NCBI RefSeq assembly: GCF_003818115.1
Contig: NZ_RPOI01000001.1
Coordinates: 1 to 64,000, forward strand
Direction: 5' to 3'
DNA: 64,000 nt
DNA from: Citrobacter youngae
GTDB taxonomy: Bacteria; Pseudomonadota; Gammaproteobacteria; Enterobacterales; Enterobacteriaceae
Shown here: one piece after another, positions 43,281-52,422 of the stretch
How the letters are laid out: every line of letters starts with the position of its first letter
How positions within the stretch are numbered: position 1 is the first letter of the stretch
Notes under the pieces: model-generated
The model's database searches: none
Told to the model about the DNA's origin: nothing
The model's input: only the letters and a program-made list of their open reading frames with translations
Position numbers and translations under genes: made by a program

Positions 43281-44018
43281 ATGGATCGGTTGATTTATAC
43301 CGCACTAAGCGGCGCCACCCAGACGCTGCAAGAGCAGCAAATTAGCGCCAACAACCTCGCCAACGTCAACACCAATGGTTTTCGTGCGGATATGGCGATG
43401 GCAAGTAATGACAAAGTCAAAGGCGGTGGCTTCGATACGCGTTTTATGGCGAAAGAGAGTCCCAGCGGCGTCAATGACAGCACCGGCGTGGCGGAAAAAA
43501 CCGAGCGTCCGCTGGATGTCGCCATTCAGGGAACCGGCTATATCGCCGTGCAGGATAAAGCCGGAAACGAGGTCTATACCCGCAACGGCAATATTCAGCA
43601 GGACGATCAGGGACAACTGACCATCGACGGCAATATTGTGCTCGGGGATAACGGCCCGATCATTTTGCCACCGAATGCGATTGCCTCCTTCGGCAGCGAC
43701 GGCACGCTCTCGGTGACCCCCGACGACGGTGATGTGACCGCCACGATGGATATCGATCGCCTAAAGCTGGTGGATATTCCGGTCGCCAATCTGGCGAAAA
43801 ACAGCGAGGGGATGCTGGTAACGGCGGATGGCGTACCGGCCCAGCGCGATGAAAACATCAAAGTGAGCGGCGGCTTTCTGGAAGGCAGTAACGTGTCTGC
43901 GGTGAGCGAAATGATGTCGTCCATTGCGATGAACCGCCAGTTTGAAGCGCAAATCAAGATGATGAAAACCGCTGAAGATCTCAGCGACTCAGGCAACAGG
44001 CTGCTACGCGGCTCCTGA
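43281..44018 (+). CDS. lfgF: Flag-2 proximal rod protein LfgF (FlgF family)
   Basis: A 245-residue rod protein. The N-terminal motif is ISANNLANVNTNGFRAD, the middle includes ERPLDVAIQGTGYIAV and the C-terminal motif is SNVSAVSEMMSSIAMNRQFE. Distinguished from LfgG by lower length, order and the FlgF-like insertion. It is 9 bases after lfgE. Confidence 0.94.
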   Translation: MDRLIYTALSGATQTLQEQQISANNLANVNTNGFRADMAMASNDKVKGGGFDTRFMAKESPSGVNDSTGVAEKTERPLDVAIQGTGYIAVQDKAGNEVYTRNGNIQQDDQGQLTIDGNIVLGDNGPIILPPNAIASFGSDGTLSVTPDDGDVTATMDIDRLKLVDIPVANLAKNSEGMLVTADGVPAQRDENIKVSGGFLEGSNVSAVSEMMSSIAMNRQFEAQIKMMKTAEDLSDSGNRLLRGS

Positions 44019-44048
44019 GTTGTCGCCTTTAATCAGGGATAAAGTGTT

Positions 44049-44834
44049 ATGAACGCAGCGTTATGGATCAGTAAAACCGGCCTGTCGGCGCAGGATGCTG
44101 AGATGAGTGCGATTGCCAACAACATCGCCAACGTCAACACCACGGGCTTTAAGCGTGACCGCGTGATGTTCCAGGATCTGTTTTATCAGACTCAGGAAGC
44201 GCCGGGCGCCATGCTCGATCAAAACAACATCATGCCGACCGGAATGCAGTTTGGTAGCGGTGTGCGCATTGTCGGTACGCAGAAAACCTTCACCGAAGGG
44301 AATGTGGAAACCACCGACAATACGATGAACGTGGCCATCATGGGGCAAGGGTTCTGGCAGGTGCAAAAGGCCAACGGCGATATTGCTTATACCCGTGACG
44401 GCAATATGCAGGTTAACGCTGACGGCGTGTTAACTAACTCTGAAGGCCTGCCTCTGCAACCGGAAATTGATGTTCCGGCAGGCGCGACCAACGTGGCGTT
44501 TGGCGAAGACGGCACCGTGACGGCGATCTTGCCCGGCGACAGCGATCCTACCGAATTGGGACAACTGACGCTGGTGAATTTCGCCAACCCGGCGGGGCTT
44601 TCAGCGGAAGGCGACAACCTGTATCTGGAAACGGCAGCCAGCGGTCAACCGACGGAAGGTATTCCGGGGGAAGATGGTCTGGGGACTTTGCAGGACAGCG
44701 CGCTGGAAGGTTCGAACGTAGATATCGTTAACGAAATGGTGGCGATGATCAATGTACAGCGCGCCTATGAGATGAACGCCAAAATGGTCTCTGCGGCAGA
44801 CGATATGCTGCAGTTTATTAGTCAGACGCTGTAA
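44049..44834 (+). CDS. lfgG: Flag-2 distal rod protein LfgG (FlgG family)
   Basis: A 261-residue distal rod subunit that passes through the P and L rings. The motif SAIANNIANVNTTGFKRDRVMFQDL is typical of FlgG (shown as AIANNIANVNTTGFKRD), as is ALEGSNVDIVNEMVAMINVQRAYEMN at the C-terminus (EGSNVDIVNEMVAMI). Length 261 versus 260 in E. coli. A REP-like repeat separates it from lfgH. Confidence 0.95.
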   Translation: MNAALWISKTGLSAQDAEMSAIANNIANVNTTGFKRDRVMFQDLFYQTQEAPGAMLDQNNIMPTGMQFGSGVRIVGTQKTFTEGNVETTDNTMNVAIMGQGFWQVQKANGDIAYTRDGNMQVNADGVLTNSEGLPLQPEIDVPAGATNVAFGEDGTVTAILPGDSDPTELGQLTLVNFANPAGLSAEGDNLYLETAASGQPTEGIPGEDGLGTLQDSALEGSNVDIVNEMVAMINVQRAYEMNAKMVSAADDMLQFISQTL

Positions 44835-44850
44835 TTCAGGCATGTGAAAT

Positions 44851-44876
44851 GCCGGATAGCGGCAACGCCATCCGGC
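44851..44876. repeat. REP-like palindrome inside the lfg operon
   Basis: GCCGGATAGCGGCAACGCCATCCGGC is a short inverted repeat with the GCCGGAT/ATCCGGC ends of enterobacterial REP units. It lies 16 bases after the lfgG stop and 24 before the lfgH start. Confidence 0.75.
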
Positions 44877-44900
44877 AAAGTTAAAGTAAACAGGCAGAAC

Positions 44901-45566
44901 GTGAAAAATTATCTCTGGCTGGTGGTACTGCTTCCCCTGTTAAGCGGGTGCGAATCGCAGGCTCTCCTGGTCAAAAAAAATGACGAATACTTTGCTCCAC
45001 CCAAAACGGAAGCGCCGCCAACGGCGGATGGCCGCGCGGGAGGGGTGTTCGAAACGGGTTACAAGTGGTCGCTGACGGCGGACCGTCGCGCTTATCGGGT
45101 GGGCGATATCCTGACCGTGATGCTGGAAGAATCCACCCAGTCGAGCAAACAGGCGAAAACCAATTTCGGCAAGAACAATACCGTGGACATCGGCGCGCCG
45201 ACTATCTTTGGCCATACCAAAGATAATCTGTCTGGCTCGGTTGACGCCAATCGTGATTTCAACGGGACGGCGACCTCGCAGCAGCAAAACAGTTTGCGCG
45301 GCGAAATTACGGTGTCCGTGCACTCGGTACAACCGAACGGCATTCTGGAAATTCGCGGTGAAAAATGGCTCACCCTCAACCAGGGGGATGAGTACATCCG
45401 CCTGAGCGGTCTGGTGCGTGCCGATGATATTCAAAACGACAACTCCGTCTCCTCGCAGCGTATCGCCGATGCGCGAATCTCGTATGCAGGGCGTGGAGCG
45501 CTAAGCGATGCCAATGCGGCAGGCTGGCTGACGCGTCTGTTTAACCATCCTCTCTTCCCGATCTAA
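44901..45566 (+). CDS. lfgH: Flag-2 L-ring lipoprotein LfgH (FlgH family)
   Basis: A 221-residue outer-membrane lipoprotein. The signal peptide ends with the lipobox LLSGC (Cys17). FlgH signatures are [19 protein letters not shown] and [21 protein letters not shown] (shown as [16 protein letters not shown] and LEIRGEKWL). I chose GTG 44901 because it gives a normal lipoprotein signal; a longer frame from 44844 would start inside the REP-like repeat. The ring seals the rod passage through the outer membrane. Confidence 0.94.
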   Translation: MKNYLWLVVLLPLLSGCESQALLVKKNDEYFAPPKTEAPPTADGRAGGVFETGYKWSLTADRRAYRVGDILTVMLEESTQSSKQAKTNFGKNNTVDIGAPTIFGHTKDNLSGSVDANRDFNGTATSQQQNSLRGEITVSVHSVQPNGILEIRGEKWLTLNQGDEYIRLSGLVRADDIQNDNSVSSQRIADARISYAGRGALSDANAAGWLTRLFNHPLFPI

Positions 45567-45580
45567 TGCAGGATTTTACT

Positions 45581-46702
45581 ATGCAACACTTACGCGGGCG
45601 CTGGATGAAAGCGTTAAACGGCATCGTTATCGCGTTGAGCCTGGCGCTGCCCGGCACCACGCAGGCGCAGTCTCTGGAGTCGCTGGTCAACGTCCAGGGG
45701 ATCAGGGAAAACCAGCTCGTCGGCTATAGCCTGGTGGTGGGGCTGGACGGAACCGGGGATAAAAACCAGGTTAAATTCACCAACCAAACTATCACCAACA
45801 TGCTGCGCCAGTTCGGGGTACAGCTGCCGAGCAAAATCGATCCGAAGGTGAAAAACGTCGCGGCGGTGGCGGTCAGCGCGATGCTGCCGCCCATGTACTC
45901 GCGTGGGCAGACCATTGACGTTACGGTCTCGTCGATTGGTGATGCCAAAAGCCTGCGCGGCGGCACGTTATTGCTCACCCAGCTACATGGCGCGGATGGT
46001 GAGGTTTACGCCCTTGCACAAGGGAGCGTGGTGGTCGGCGGGATGAACGCCACCGGGGCCAGCGGCTCCAGCGTTACAGTCAATACGCCGACTGCCGGGC
46101 TTATTCCTAATGGTGCGTCGGTGGAACGTGAGATTCCCAGCGATTTCCAGATGGGCGACACCATCACGCTGAATCTGAAGCGTCCCTCTTTTAAAGACGC
46201 CAATAACATTGCGGCGGCGATCAACGCCTCGTTTGGCGGCATTGCCACCGCGCAAAGCTCGACTAACGTCAGCGTCCGCGCGCCAACCAGCCCCGGTGCG
46301 CGCGTCGCCTTTATGTCGCAGTTGGATGACGTGCAGGTGCAGGCGGAAAAAGTGCGCGCCCGCGTGGTGTTTAACTCACGTACCGGTACGGTGGTGATGG
46401 GCGATGGCATCGCCCTGCACGCGGCAGCGGTATCGCATGGCAGCCTGACGGTTTCCATCAACGAAAGCAGCAACGTCAGCCAGCCGAATGCCTTTGCCGG
46501 CGGTCGTACGGCGGTTACGCCGCAGAGCAATATTTCGGTGAACCATGCCCGTCCTGGCATGATCTCTTTGCCTGAATCCAGCAGCCTGAAAACGTTGGTT
46601 AACGCCCTTAACAGCCTGGGCGCCACGCCGGACGACATTATGTCTATTTTACAGGCGCTACATGAAGCCGGGGCGCTGGACGCCGATCTGGAGGTGATTT
46701 AA
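45581..46702 (+). CDS. lfgI: Flag-2 P-ring protein LfgI (FlgI family)
   Basis: A 373-residue periplasmic protein with signal peptide (hydrophobic 13-28, cleavage near TQAQS). FlgI features are [25 protein letters not shown] at the mature N-terminus (parts: [20 protein letters not shown]) and [24 protein letters not shown] at the C-terminus ([16 protein letters not shown]). I chose ATG 45581, with AGGA seven bases upstream; another ATG at 45566 overlaps the lfgH stop. LfgA assists its assembly. Confidence 0.95.
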   Translation: MQHLRGRWMKALNGIVIALSLALPGTTQAQSLESLVNVQGIRENQLVGYSLVVGLDGTGDKNQVKFTNQTITNMLRQFGVQLPSKIDPKVKNVAAVAVSAMLPPMYSRGQTIDVTVSSIGDAKSLRGGTLLLTQLHGADGEVYALAQGSVVVGGMNATGASGSSVTVNTPTAGLIPNGASVEREIPSDFQMGDTITLNLKRPSFKDANNIAAAINASFGGIATAQSSTNVSVRAPTSPGARVAFMSQLDDVQVQAEKVRARVVFNSRTGTVVMGDGIALHAAAVSHGSLTVSINESSNVSQPNAFAGGRTAVTPQSNISVNHARPGMISLPESSSLKTLVNALNSLGATPDDIMSILQALHEAGALDADLEVI

Positions 46703-47013
46703 TGGCCGACATCAAAGTGAATCATAGCGGCGGCATTGACGGCAGCGATGCATTAATGGGGCCGAAAATCAAAGCGAACGATTTGCAGAAAGCCGCTCAG
46801 CAGTTTGAAGCCATTTTCTTACGCAACATGCTGAAAGAAATGCGTAAAACCAATGAGATCTTCGACTCGAAAGACAACCCGTTTAACAGTGACTCGGTGC
46901 GCATGATGCAGGGATTTTACGACGATCAGCTTTGCAACAGCCTGGCCCAGCAGCACGGCATTGGGATTGCGGCGATGATCGTTAAACAACTTTCCCCGTA
47001 CCACAAAGGATAA
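46702..47013 (+). CDS. lfgJ: Flag-2 rod cap LfgJ, rod-binding domain only (FlgJ N-terminal)
   Basis: A 103-residue protein containing only the rod-binding domain of FlgJ (QFEAIFLRNMLKEMRKTN, then MMQGFYDDQL and GIGIAAMIVKQL). The C-terminal muramidase domain of E. coli FlgJ (313 residues) is absent, and the stop is clean with no remnant after it. A separate wall-cutting enzyme must open the peptidoglycan; none is encoded in the locus. ATG overlaps the lfgI stop. Confidence 0.93.
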   Translation: MADIKVNHSGGIDGSDALMGPKIKANDLQKAAQQFEAIFLRNMLKEMRKTNEIFDSKDNPFNSDSVRMMQGFYDDQLCNSLAQQHGIGIAAMIVKQLSPYHKG

Positions 47014-47111
47014 AGGTTGCGCGGCGGCTTAAGAACCGGGGTTTTTAAGTCGCTCTTAATCGGCAAGGTTGTTAACGACAGACCGGGTGACTGACCGGCA
47101 AGGACTCTTTG

Positions 47112-48488
47112 ATGGACATGATTAACATTGGCTACAGCGGCGCATCGACGGCGCAGGTGGAGCTTAACGTAACCGCGCAAAATACGGCGAACGCCATGAC
47201 CGACGGTTACACCCGACAGGTTGCCATCACCAGCACCATTGGCGCCAGCTCCGGTTCGGCGAACAGTGCGGGTAACGGCGTGCAGGTTGACAGTATTCGC
47301 CGCGTTTCAAACCAGTACCAGGTGAACCAGGTGTGGTATGCCGCCAGCGATTACGGCTACTACAACACCCAGCAGGAGTATTTAACGCAACTGGAAACGG
47401 TGCTCAGCGACGATAACAGCAGCCTGAGCGGCGGTTTTGACAACTTTTTTGCCGCGCTAAACGAAGCCACCACCAGCCCGGATGATTCCGCCCTGCGTGA
47501 GCAGGTGATCAGTGAGTCCGGCGCGCTGGCGCTGCGTGTGGATAACACGCTGGATTACATCGACTCGCAAAGCAGTGAGATCGTCAGCCAGGAACAGGCG
47601 ATGGTGGCGCAGGTGAACACCCTGACCAGCGGCATTGCCAGCTATAACCAACAGATCGCTGAAGCTGAAGCCAACGGCGATAACGCCTCTGCGCTGTACG
47701 ATGCTCGCGATCAGATGGTCGAACAACTCAGCGGCATCATGGACGTGCAGGTCAATATTGATGATGAAGGTAACTACAACGTTACGCTGCAAAATGGTCA
47801 GCCGTTGGTCAGCGGGCAGGAGAGTTCTACCATCGAACTGGATACCAACGCCGACGGCACGCAGAGCATGTCGCTGACCTTTGCCGGAACGACGTCATCG
47901 ATGAACACCGATACCGGCGGCTCGCTGGGGGCGTTGTTTGATTATCAGAACCAGGTGCTGACGCCGCTGACGGGAACCATTAACAGCATGGCGTCGCAAT
48001 TTGCTGATGCGGTCAACACCCAACTGGCGCAGGGCTACGACCTGAACGGAAATCCCGGTGAACCGCTGTTTATTTATGATGAAAACTCATCTGACGGCCC
48101 GCTGGAAGTGAACCCGGATATCACCGCCGATGAGCTGGCGTTTTCCAGTTCGCCGGACGAAAGCGGCAATAGCGATAACCTGCAGGCATTGATCAACATC
48201 TCTACCGAACCGCTGGACATTGACGGCCTCGGCAGCGTAACCGTGGGCGAAGCCTGTTCATCGATCATCAGTAATATCGGTATTTACAGCCAGCAAAACC
48301 AGACGGAAGCGGAAGCGGCGGCCAACGTTTACTCCGAAGCGCAGAACCAGCAGAGCAGCGTCAGCGGCGTGAGTATGGACGAAGAAGCGGTGAACCTCAT
48401 TACCTACCAGCAGATTTACGAGGCCAACCTCAAAGTTATCTCAACGGGCGCAGATATTTTCGACTCTGTGCTGGAAATGTGTAGCTAA
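47112..48488 (+). CDS. lfgK: Flag-2 hook-filament junction protein LfgK (FlgK family, HAP1)
   Basis: A 458-residue junction protein. The N-terminal motif is LNVTAQNTANAMTDGYTRQ and the C-terminal motif is VNLITYQQIYEANLKVISTG with the flagellar disc region between. The start ATG 47112 follows AAGGACTCTTTG; a preceding TTG is not needed. It is separated from lfgJ by about 98 bases, room for an internal promoter. LfgN is its likely chaperone. Confidence 0.94.
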   Translation: MDMINIGYSGASTAQVELNVTAQNTANAMTDGYTRQVAITSTIGASSGSANSAGNGVQVDSIRRVSNQYQVNQVWYAASDYGYYNTQQEYLTQLETVLSDDNSSLSGGFDNFFAALNEATTSPDDSALREQVISESGALALRVDNTLDYIDSQSSEIVSQEQAMVAQVNTLTSGIASYNQQIAEAEANGDNASALYDARDQMVEQLSGIMDVQVNIDDEGNYNVTLQNGQPLVSGQESSTIELDTNADGTQSMSLTFAGTTSSMNTDTGGSLGALFDYQNQVLTPLTGTINSMASQFADAVNTQLAQGYDLNGNPGEPLFIYDENSSDGPLEVNPDITADELAFSSSPDESGNSDNLQALINISTEPLDIDGLGSVTVGEACSSIISNIGIYSQQNQTEAEAAANVYSEAQNQQSSVSGVSMDEEAVNLITYQQIYEANLKVISTGADIFDSVLEMCS

Positions 48489-48505
48489 TCGGGAGAGGAA
48501 TGAAT

Positions 48506-49435
48506 ATGCGTGTGTCTACTCAGCAATCTTATGTGTCCATGACGCAGAGTTTTAACGACCTTTCCAGCGATCTGTCTCATGTGGTTACGCAGATGGCGAC
48601 CGGGAAAAGCATTCTGCTGCCGTCTGACGATCCTATCGCGGCAACCCGTATTACCCAGCTTAACCGCCAGCAATCGGCCCTCGACCAGTATCAGAGCAAT
48701 ATTGACTCCGCCACAGCGGGTATGAGCCAGCAGGAGTCAATTCTGGATGGCGTTAATAACGATCTGTTGGCGATTCGCGACGATCTGCTGGAAGCCGCCA
48801 ACGGCACTAACACCGCCGATTCGTTAGCCAGTCTGGGGCAGGATATCCAGTCGATGACTGAAGCGATGGTCTCGGCGCTGAATTACCAGGATGAAGACGG
48901 CCACTATGTGTTTGGTGGAACGGTCAACGATCGGCCGCCGATTGTCGCAGTGGATGAAGACGGTGACGGGGTGACCGACAGCTATACCTACCAGGGTAAC
49001 GGCGATCATCGCCAGACCACGGTTTCCAATGGCGTGGAAGTGGATACCAACGTGGCGGTCAGCGATTTCTTCGGCGATAGCCTGGATGTGCTGAACACCC
49101 TGACGTCGTTGTCGAAGGAGCTGCAGGATCCGTCGATTGACCCTGCCGATCCGCAGGTACAAAGCGATCTTGAAAGCGCTATCGATACGGTGGATAACGC
49201 CTCTGATGCACTCAATGCTTCTATTGCCACTATTGGTGAAACGCAGAATACGATGACCATGCTGAGCGGCGCGCAAACGGATATCACCACTTCTAACGAT
49301 CAGCTGATTAGCCAGTTGAGCGATCTGGATTACGGCCCGGCCTCGATTACCTTTACCGGTCTGGAAATGGCGATGGAAGCCACCTTAAAAACCTACTCCA
49401 AAGTGAGTGAGTTGAACCTTTTCAGTGTGATTTAA
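48506..49435 (+). CDS. lfgL: Flag-2 hook-filament junction protein LfgL (FlgL family, HAP3)
   Basis: A 309-residue junction protein with flagellin-like ends: MRVSTQQSYVSMTQSF at the N-terminus, then QMATGKSILLPSDDPIAATR, and DLDYGPASITFTGLEMAMEA near the C-terminus. I prefer ATG 48506, six bases after AGAGGA and matching the usual MRIST start, over ATG 48500. It is 17 bases after lfgK. Confidence 0.93.
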   Translation: MRVSTQQSYVSMTQSFNDLSSDLSHVVTQMATGKSILLPSDDPIAATRITQLNRQQSALDQYQSNIDSATAGMSQQESILDGVNNDLLAIRDDLLEAANGTNTADSLASLGQDIQSMTEAMVSALNYQDEDGHYVFGGTVNDRPPIVAVDEDGDGVTDSYTYQGNGDHRQTTVSNGVEVDTNVAVSDFFGDSLDVLNTLTSLSKELQDPSIDPADPQVQSDLESAIDTVDNASDALNASIATIGETQNTMTMLSGAQTDITTSNDQLISQLSDLDYGPASITFTGLEMAMEATLKTYSKVSELNLFSVI

Positions 49436-49460
49436 CAGTCAGCAGCAGCCCAGGAACAGT

Positions 49461-50462
49461 ATGCAGGTCGGTTTAAATACAACATCACTCTCCGGTAGCG
49501 GAGCGCTCAATCCTTCAGTGCAACAACATAACGTTGCGCAGAATGCCCCTGTCCGTCAAAAGTTACCCGCAACGGCGAGTGATTACCCGGCCTCTCCACT
49601 CATTACCACCCGGCCTCAACGCTACAGCGTACAGCTCAACGATCAACTCACTACGTTGCAGCAGGCCGATCACTATCTGGGGCAACTGGAACAGCATTTG
49701 CTGGATTATCGTCACGCATCGCGCCGCGGCGGGCAGGCGCAGCAGCAAAAGGGCGCTGAACTTTCCCAGTGGCTGGAAAAACGGCCGTCCTTATCCGGCG
49801 GCGCGGTTGACCGGCAGCTGCGTCCGGTTCTGCAGGGCGAAGCGCGAGTGACCTTTCACTCGCCTGACCTGGCGCAGATGCTGCAAAAAAACGCCATCAG
49901 TTCACGTATGTTTAGCGTTTCCGATGGGCGGCAAATGCAGCACTCTGCGGTGGTGATCGGCGAGGAGCTGGATCCTGGGCAGTACAGAATGATGATGAGT
50001 AATGCGCTGCGTCGTGTCGGCGTACAGGTGCACGAGCAGCAGGGCGCGATGAGCTTTTCCACCGCGGAAAAGCAGTGGCCGCAGATCCAACAAACCCTGA
50101 GCGTACGCGATATTGACGCTAAGTCATCAACGTTTACTCCGCTCAAGACATTCGCCGATCCCTCTCGTTCAGAAGATCTGCTGCAACAGCTATCTCAGGG
50201 GAGTAAACGCCCACAGGATGGTTTACAGCAAGCGCTGGACGCGATTGGCGATCAGCGTGCGCAAATGGCCGCCCAACAGGAGAAGGCCCGGCAACTGATT
50301 GACGGAATGGCGCGTTTTCCGCAGGCTGAAAGTGCGATTAAAGCCTCTGAATCACTCGGTGGGGTACTGGATCATGCTAATCACAATTATCAGGTATTAG
50401 CCCAGGCGGTAAATGGACAAGCCCGGCTTTCCAGCCAGACAGTCCGGAGCTTATTAAGTTAA
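49461..50462 (+). CDS. lafW: LafW, putative Flag-2 hook-associated protein
   Basis: A 333-residue protein, glutamine-rich and mostly helical, without membrane segments or a signal peptide. It has no close counterpart in the primary flagellar system. Its place directly after lfgL matches lafW of E. coli 042, which has been described as a hook-associated protein. The name rests on position rather than a clear motif. The C-terminal half (about 230-333) is the most repetitive and could form a coiled coil. The last four bases overlap a convergent gene. Confidence 0.65.
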   Translation: MQVGLNTTSLSGSGALNPSVQQHNVAQNAPVRQKLPATASDYPASPLITTRPQRYSVQLNDQLTTLQQADHYLGQLEQHLLDYRHASRRGGQAQQQKGAELSQWLEKRPSLSGGAVDRQLRPVLQGEARVTFHSPDLAQMLQKNAISSRMFSVSDGRQMQHSAVVIGEELDPGQYRMMMSNALRRVGVQVHEQQGAMSFSTAEKQWPQIQQTLSVRDIDAKSSTFTPLKTFADPSRSEDLLQQLSQGSKRPQDGLQQALDAIGDQRAQMAAQQEKARQLIDGMARFPQAESAIKASESLGGVLDHANHNYQVLAQAVNGQARLSSQTVRSLLS

Positions 50463-50938
50463 TTTGTCTGACATGCTTTTGTTGAAAAAGTAAATTCAGA
50501 GGGGTCTGTAACTAACAGACCTCCAACATCTTGAGTAAAGAGTAAATTTTGCTGCGGGTTTAAATGAATCCACCATGTATGCAGGTTATGCTCAACAATA
50601 AAAGAACTAAAATTTGATAAGCGGAGATCGTTTTTATCTGCTTTCGCATCGCTAAAATGAAGCTCGCCTTGTTTAGATGGTCCTGCAGAACGATTAAGAC
50701 AAGTAGAGATCTCGAATATCGAAGGCGCCTGATTATTTTGTTCCAAAGGGATGAGGGTGAGAGCCGTATCCTGGTGCTGTGGACTCAGAATAAGTTGGTA
50801 ATGTGCACTCTTTTCGGTGTTAAGATCGTAGTTGGCAATAACAGTCTTCTCAATGTTAGCATAGGCCATGATACTAAAAAATAAGGAAGAAATAGTCAGG
50901 GTATAGAAAAAGTAATTATTTGCATTTTGGCATTTCAT
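50459..50938 (-). CDS. Exported protein of unknown function, partner of LafZ
   Basis: A 159-residue protein with an N-terminal hydrophobic segment (about residues 11-28, ending SIMAYA), most likely a signal peptide, so the mature part should be periplasmic. Two cysteines (in STCLNRS and at the end in KACQTN) could form a disulfide. I recognise no family. It overlaps the 3' end of lafZ by 23 bases, so the two are translated together, as with ToxR-ToxS-like regulator and effector pairs. Confidence 0.75.
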   Translation of the reverse strand: MKCQNANNYFFYTLTISSLFFSIMAYANIEKTVIANYDLNTEKSAHYQLILSPQHQDTALTLIPLEQNNQAPSIFEISTCLNRSAGPSKQGELHFSDAKADKNDLRLSNFSSFIVEHNLHTWWIHLNPQQNLLFTQDVGGLLVTDPSEFTFSTKACQTN

Positions 50939-51866
50939 TTAACATTTTCTCCACTTCTTTAATTAAAATACCATTCATTTCGTTATCTTTATTTAGCCAG
51001 TTATCAAAACTCAGTGCTAACTGCCAGCTATCATTGCATTGGTTGCTAATCACATTAGCTAATGCAAGCTTGTTCAGCGATACCCGATAATACAACGTCA
51101 TCGAGGCATTATGGCTGGCCAACTGCTGATTGATCTGCTGTATGCCGGGGAGAATATGTTGTGAAACAAGCGATAACGATTTCTTATTCTCACCCGGATC
51201 GTAAAGTTGATATACCGTAACACGGTTGGCATTTTCTAGTGTCTCTTTAACCAGTTGTGGGCTTTCTTCCATTTTAGTGGCAGACGGCGCTTTAAAATAA
51301 GAGATTAGGGCGAACAGCGACAGTGCGATAACGATAACGGGTAAGGTAATCAGAACGGCTCGGTAAGAATGACGTTTAATTGCCGTTTTTTTCTTATTTT
51401 TTTCTGGTAAGATTCTGTTATATAAATTTATTTTTTCATGTTCTGTTGATGCGCATAGCGTATCAGACACGAGAGCTTCTATAACATCTCCGTGCGCTTC
51501 GACTTCATAACTGAGGCTGACATCAGCCTTATTTTCATTAGGATCAATGGTTTCAGTCAGGTAGCTTTTATTAAATAAATACCCTTTTTTGGGTATGGTT
51601 TTTATGATTTCCTGTTGTTTACCATCATCATCGATAGCCACGCGCAGGGCATGAATAGCTGTTGGTAGACTATTGCCACCGACGATACGATTCTTCCACA
51701 CTGCAGTCATTAAAAATGAACGAGATAAAACGACATCGGCATTTTTAGCTAATGTCTCCAACAGAATAAAATGGTATTCGCCCAGGCGACGGATCTCACC
51801 TGTTTCACAATGGATTAATGCATTAAGCGAGGAATCCATCCGCCAGTTGTTGACTACAATACTCAT
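50916..51866 (-). CDS. lafZ: LafZ, transmembrane ToxR-like transcriptional regulator
   Basis: A 316-residue regulator with an OmpR/ToxR-type winged helix at the N-terminus (about residues 5-100: EIRRLGEYHFILLETLAKN, then LPTAIHALRVAIDDDGK and IIKTIPKKGYLF). A single transmembrane segment (about 170-191) follows, then a periplasmic sensor domain of about 125 residues. This is the CadC/ToxR architecture: DNA binding in the cytoplasm and sensing outside. lafZ in the Flag-2 locus of E. coli 042 is described as a transmembrane regulator at the same place. It lies divergent from lafA, separated by about 560 bases. Confidence 0.85.
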   Translation of the reverse strand: MSIVVNNWRMDSSLNALIHCETGEIRRLGEYHFILLETLAKNADVVLSRSFLMTAVWKNRIVGGNSLPTAIHALRVAIDDDGKQQEIIKTIPKKGYLFNKSYLTETIDPNENKADVSLSYEVEAHGDVIEALVSDTLCASTEHEKINLYNRILPEKNKKKTAIKRHSYRAVLITLPVIVIALSLFALISYFKAPSATKMEESPQLVKETLENANRVTVYQLYDPGENKKSLSLVSQHILPGIQQINQQLASHNASMTLYYRVSLNKLALANVISNQCNDSWQLALSFDNWLNKDNEMNGILIKEVEKMLNEMPKCK

Positions 51867-52422
51867 GGTTTTTTATACCCGTGCAAGATTTTTATATCCC
51901 TGGTGTCACACCGTTAAAAATCAGTGCATTAAATTTCTGGAGAAATTGAGATGTTTTTCTGGCTGAGAAACAACAGCCTGATTGGTATTGAGCGTTTTTT
52001 GTTCTGTCCTCAAAGGGATTGGAAATGTAGCGAAAGTGTCTGAGACTCACAATATAAAAATACAGGGTATTTGCAACTAAATGTAAAATAAGGATTAAAC
52101 AGAAAATTTTAAAGTATTCTTGGTTGAGGATAATCTGATTGCTATCATGATGTTATCCCTGCAGATACGTAAGTAATCAACCCATTATTAGATATTTCTA
52201 ATAATCTTTTAATTAAATCTTGATTGAGTTCTTCCTTGCATAGTGACTGTTTTGGTACTAAAGCACGGAAAGCTAAAATAGATGGACAGGATGTTTGTCT
52301 CTTTAGCTAATGATGATGTGAAACGCGTAAAAAATTTTTTTGCTGTGCTTTAAGTTTTTCGAACGGGTGGTCGTTTTTACAGGGTATCGAAACGAAAACG
52401 ATTATTCCCAAGGAGCAGTACC
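51867..52422. other. Divergent lafZ-lafA regulatory region
   Basis: About 556 AT-rich bases without a credible gene. It must contain the lafZ promoter and, at its right end, a sigma28-like promoter for lafA. The remaining 400 bases are unexplained and would suit binding by LafZ or other regulators. Confidence 0.6.
52351..52377 (+). promoter_or_regulatory. Sigma28-like promoter of flagellin gene lafA
   Basis: TAAGTTTT (52351-52358), 11 bases, then GTCGTTTT (52370-52377), compared with the FliA consensus TAAAGTTT-N11-GCCGATAA. The -35 is good and the -10 partial. It lies 45 bases before the lafA ATG, giving a sensible leader with AAGGAG at the ribosome site. Confidence 0.55.
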
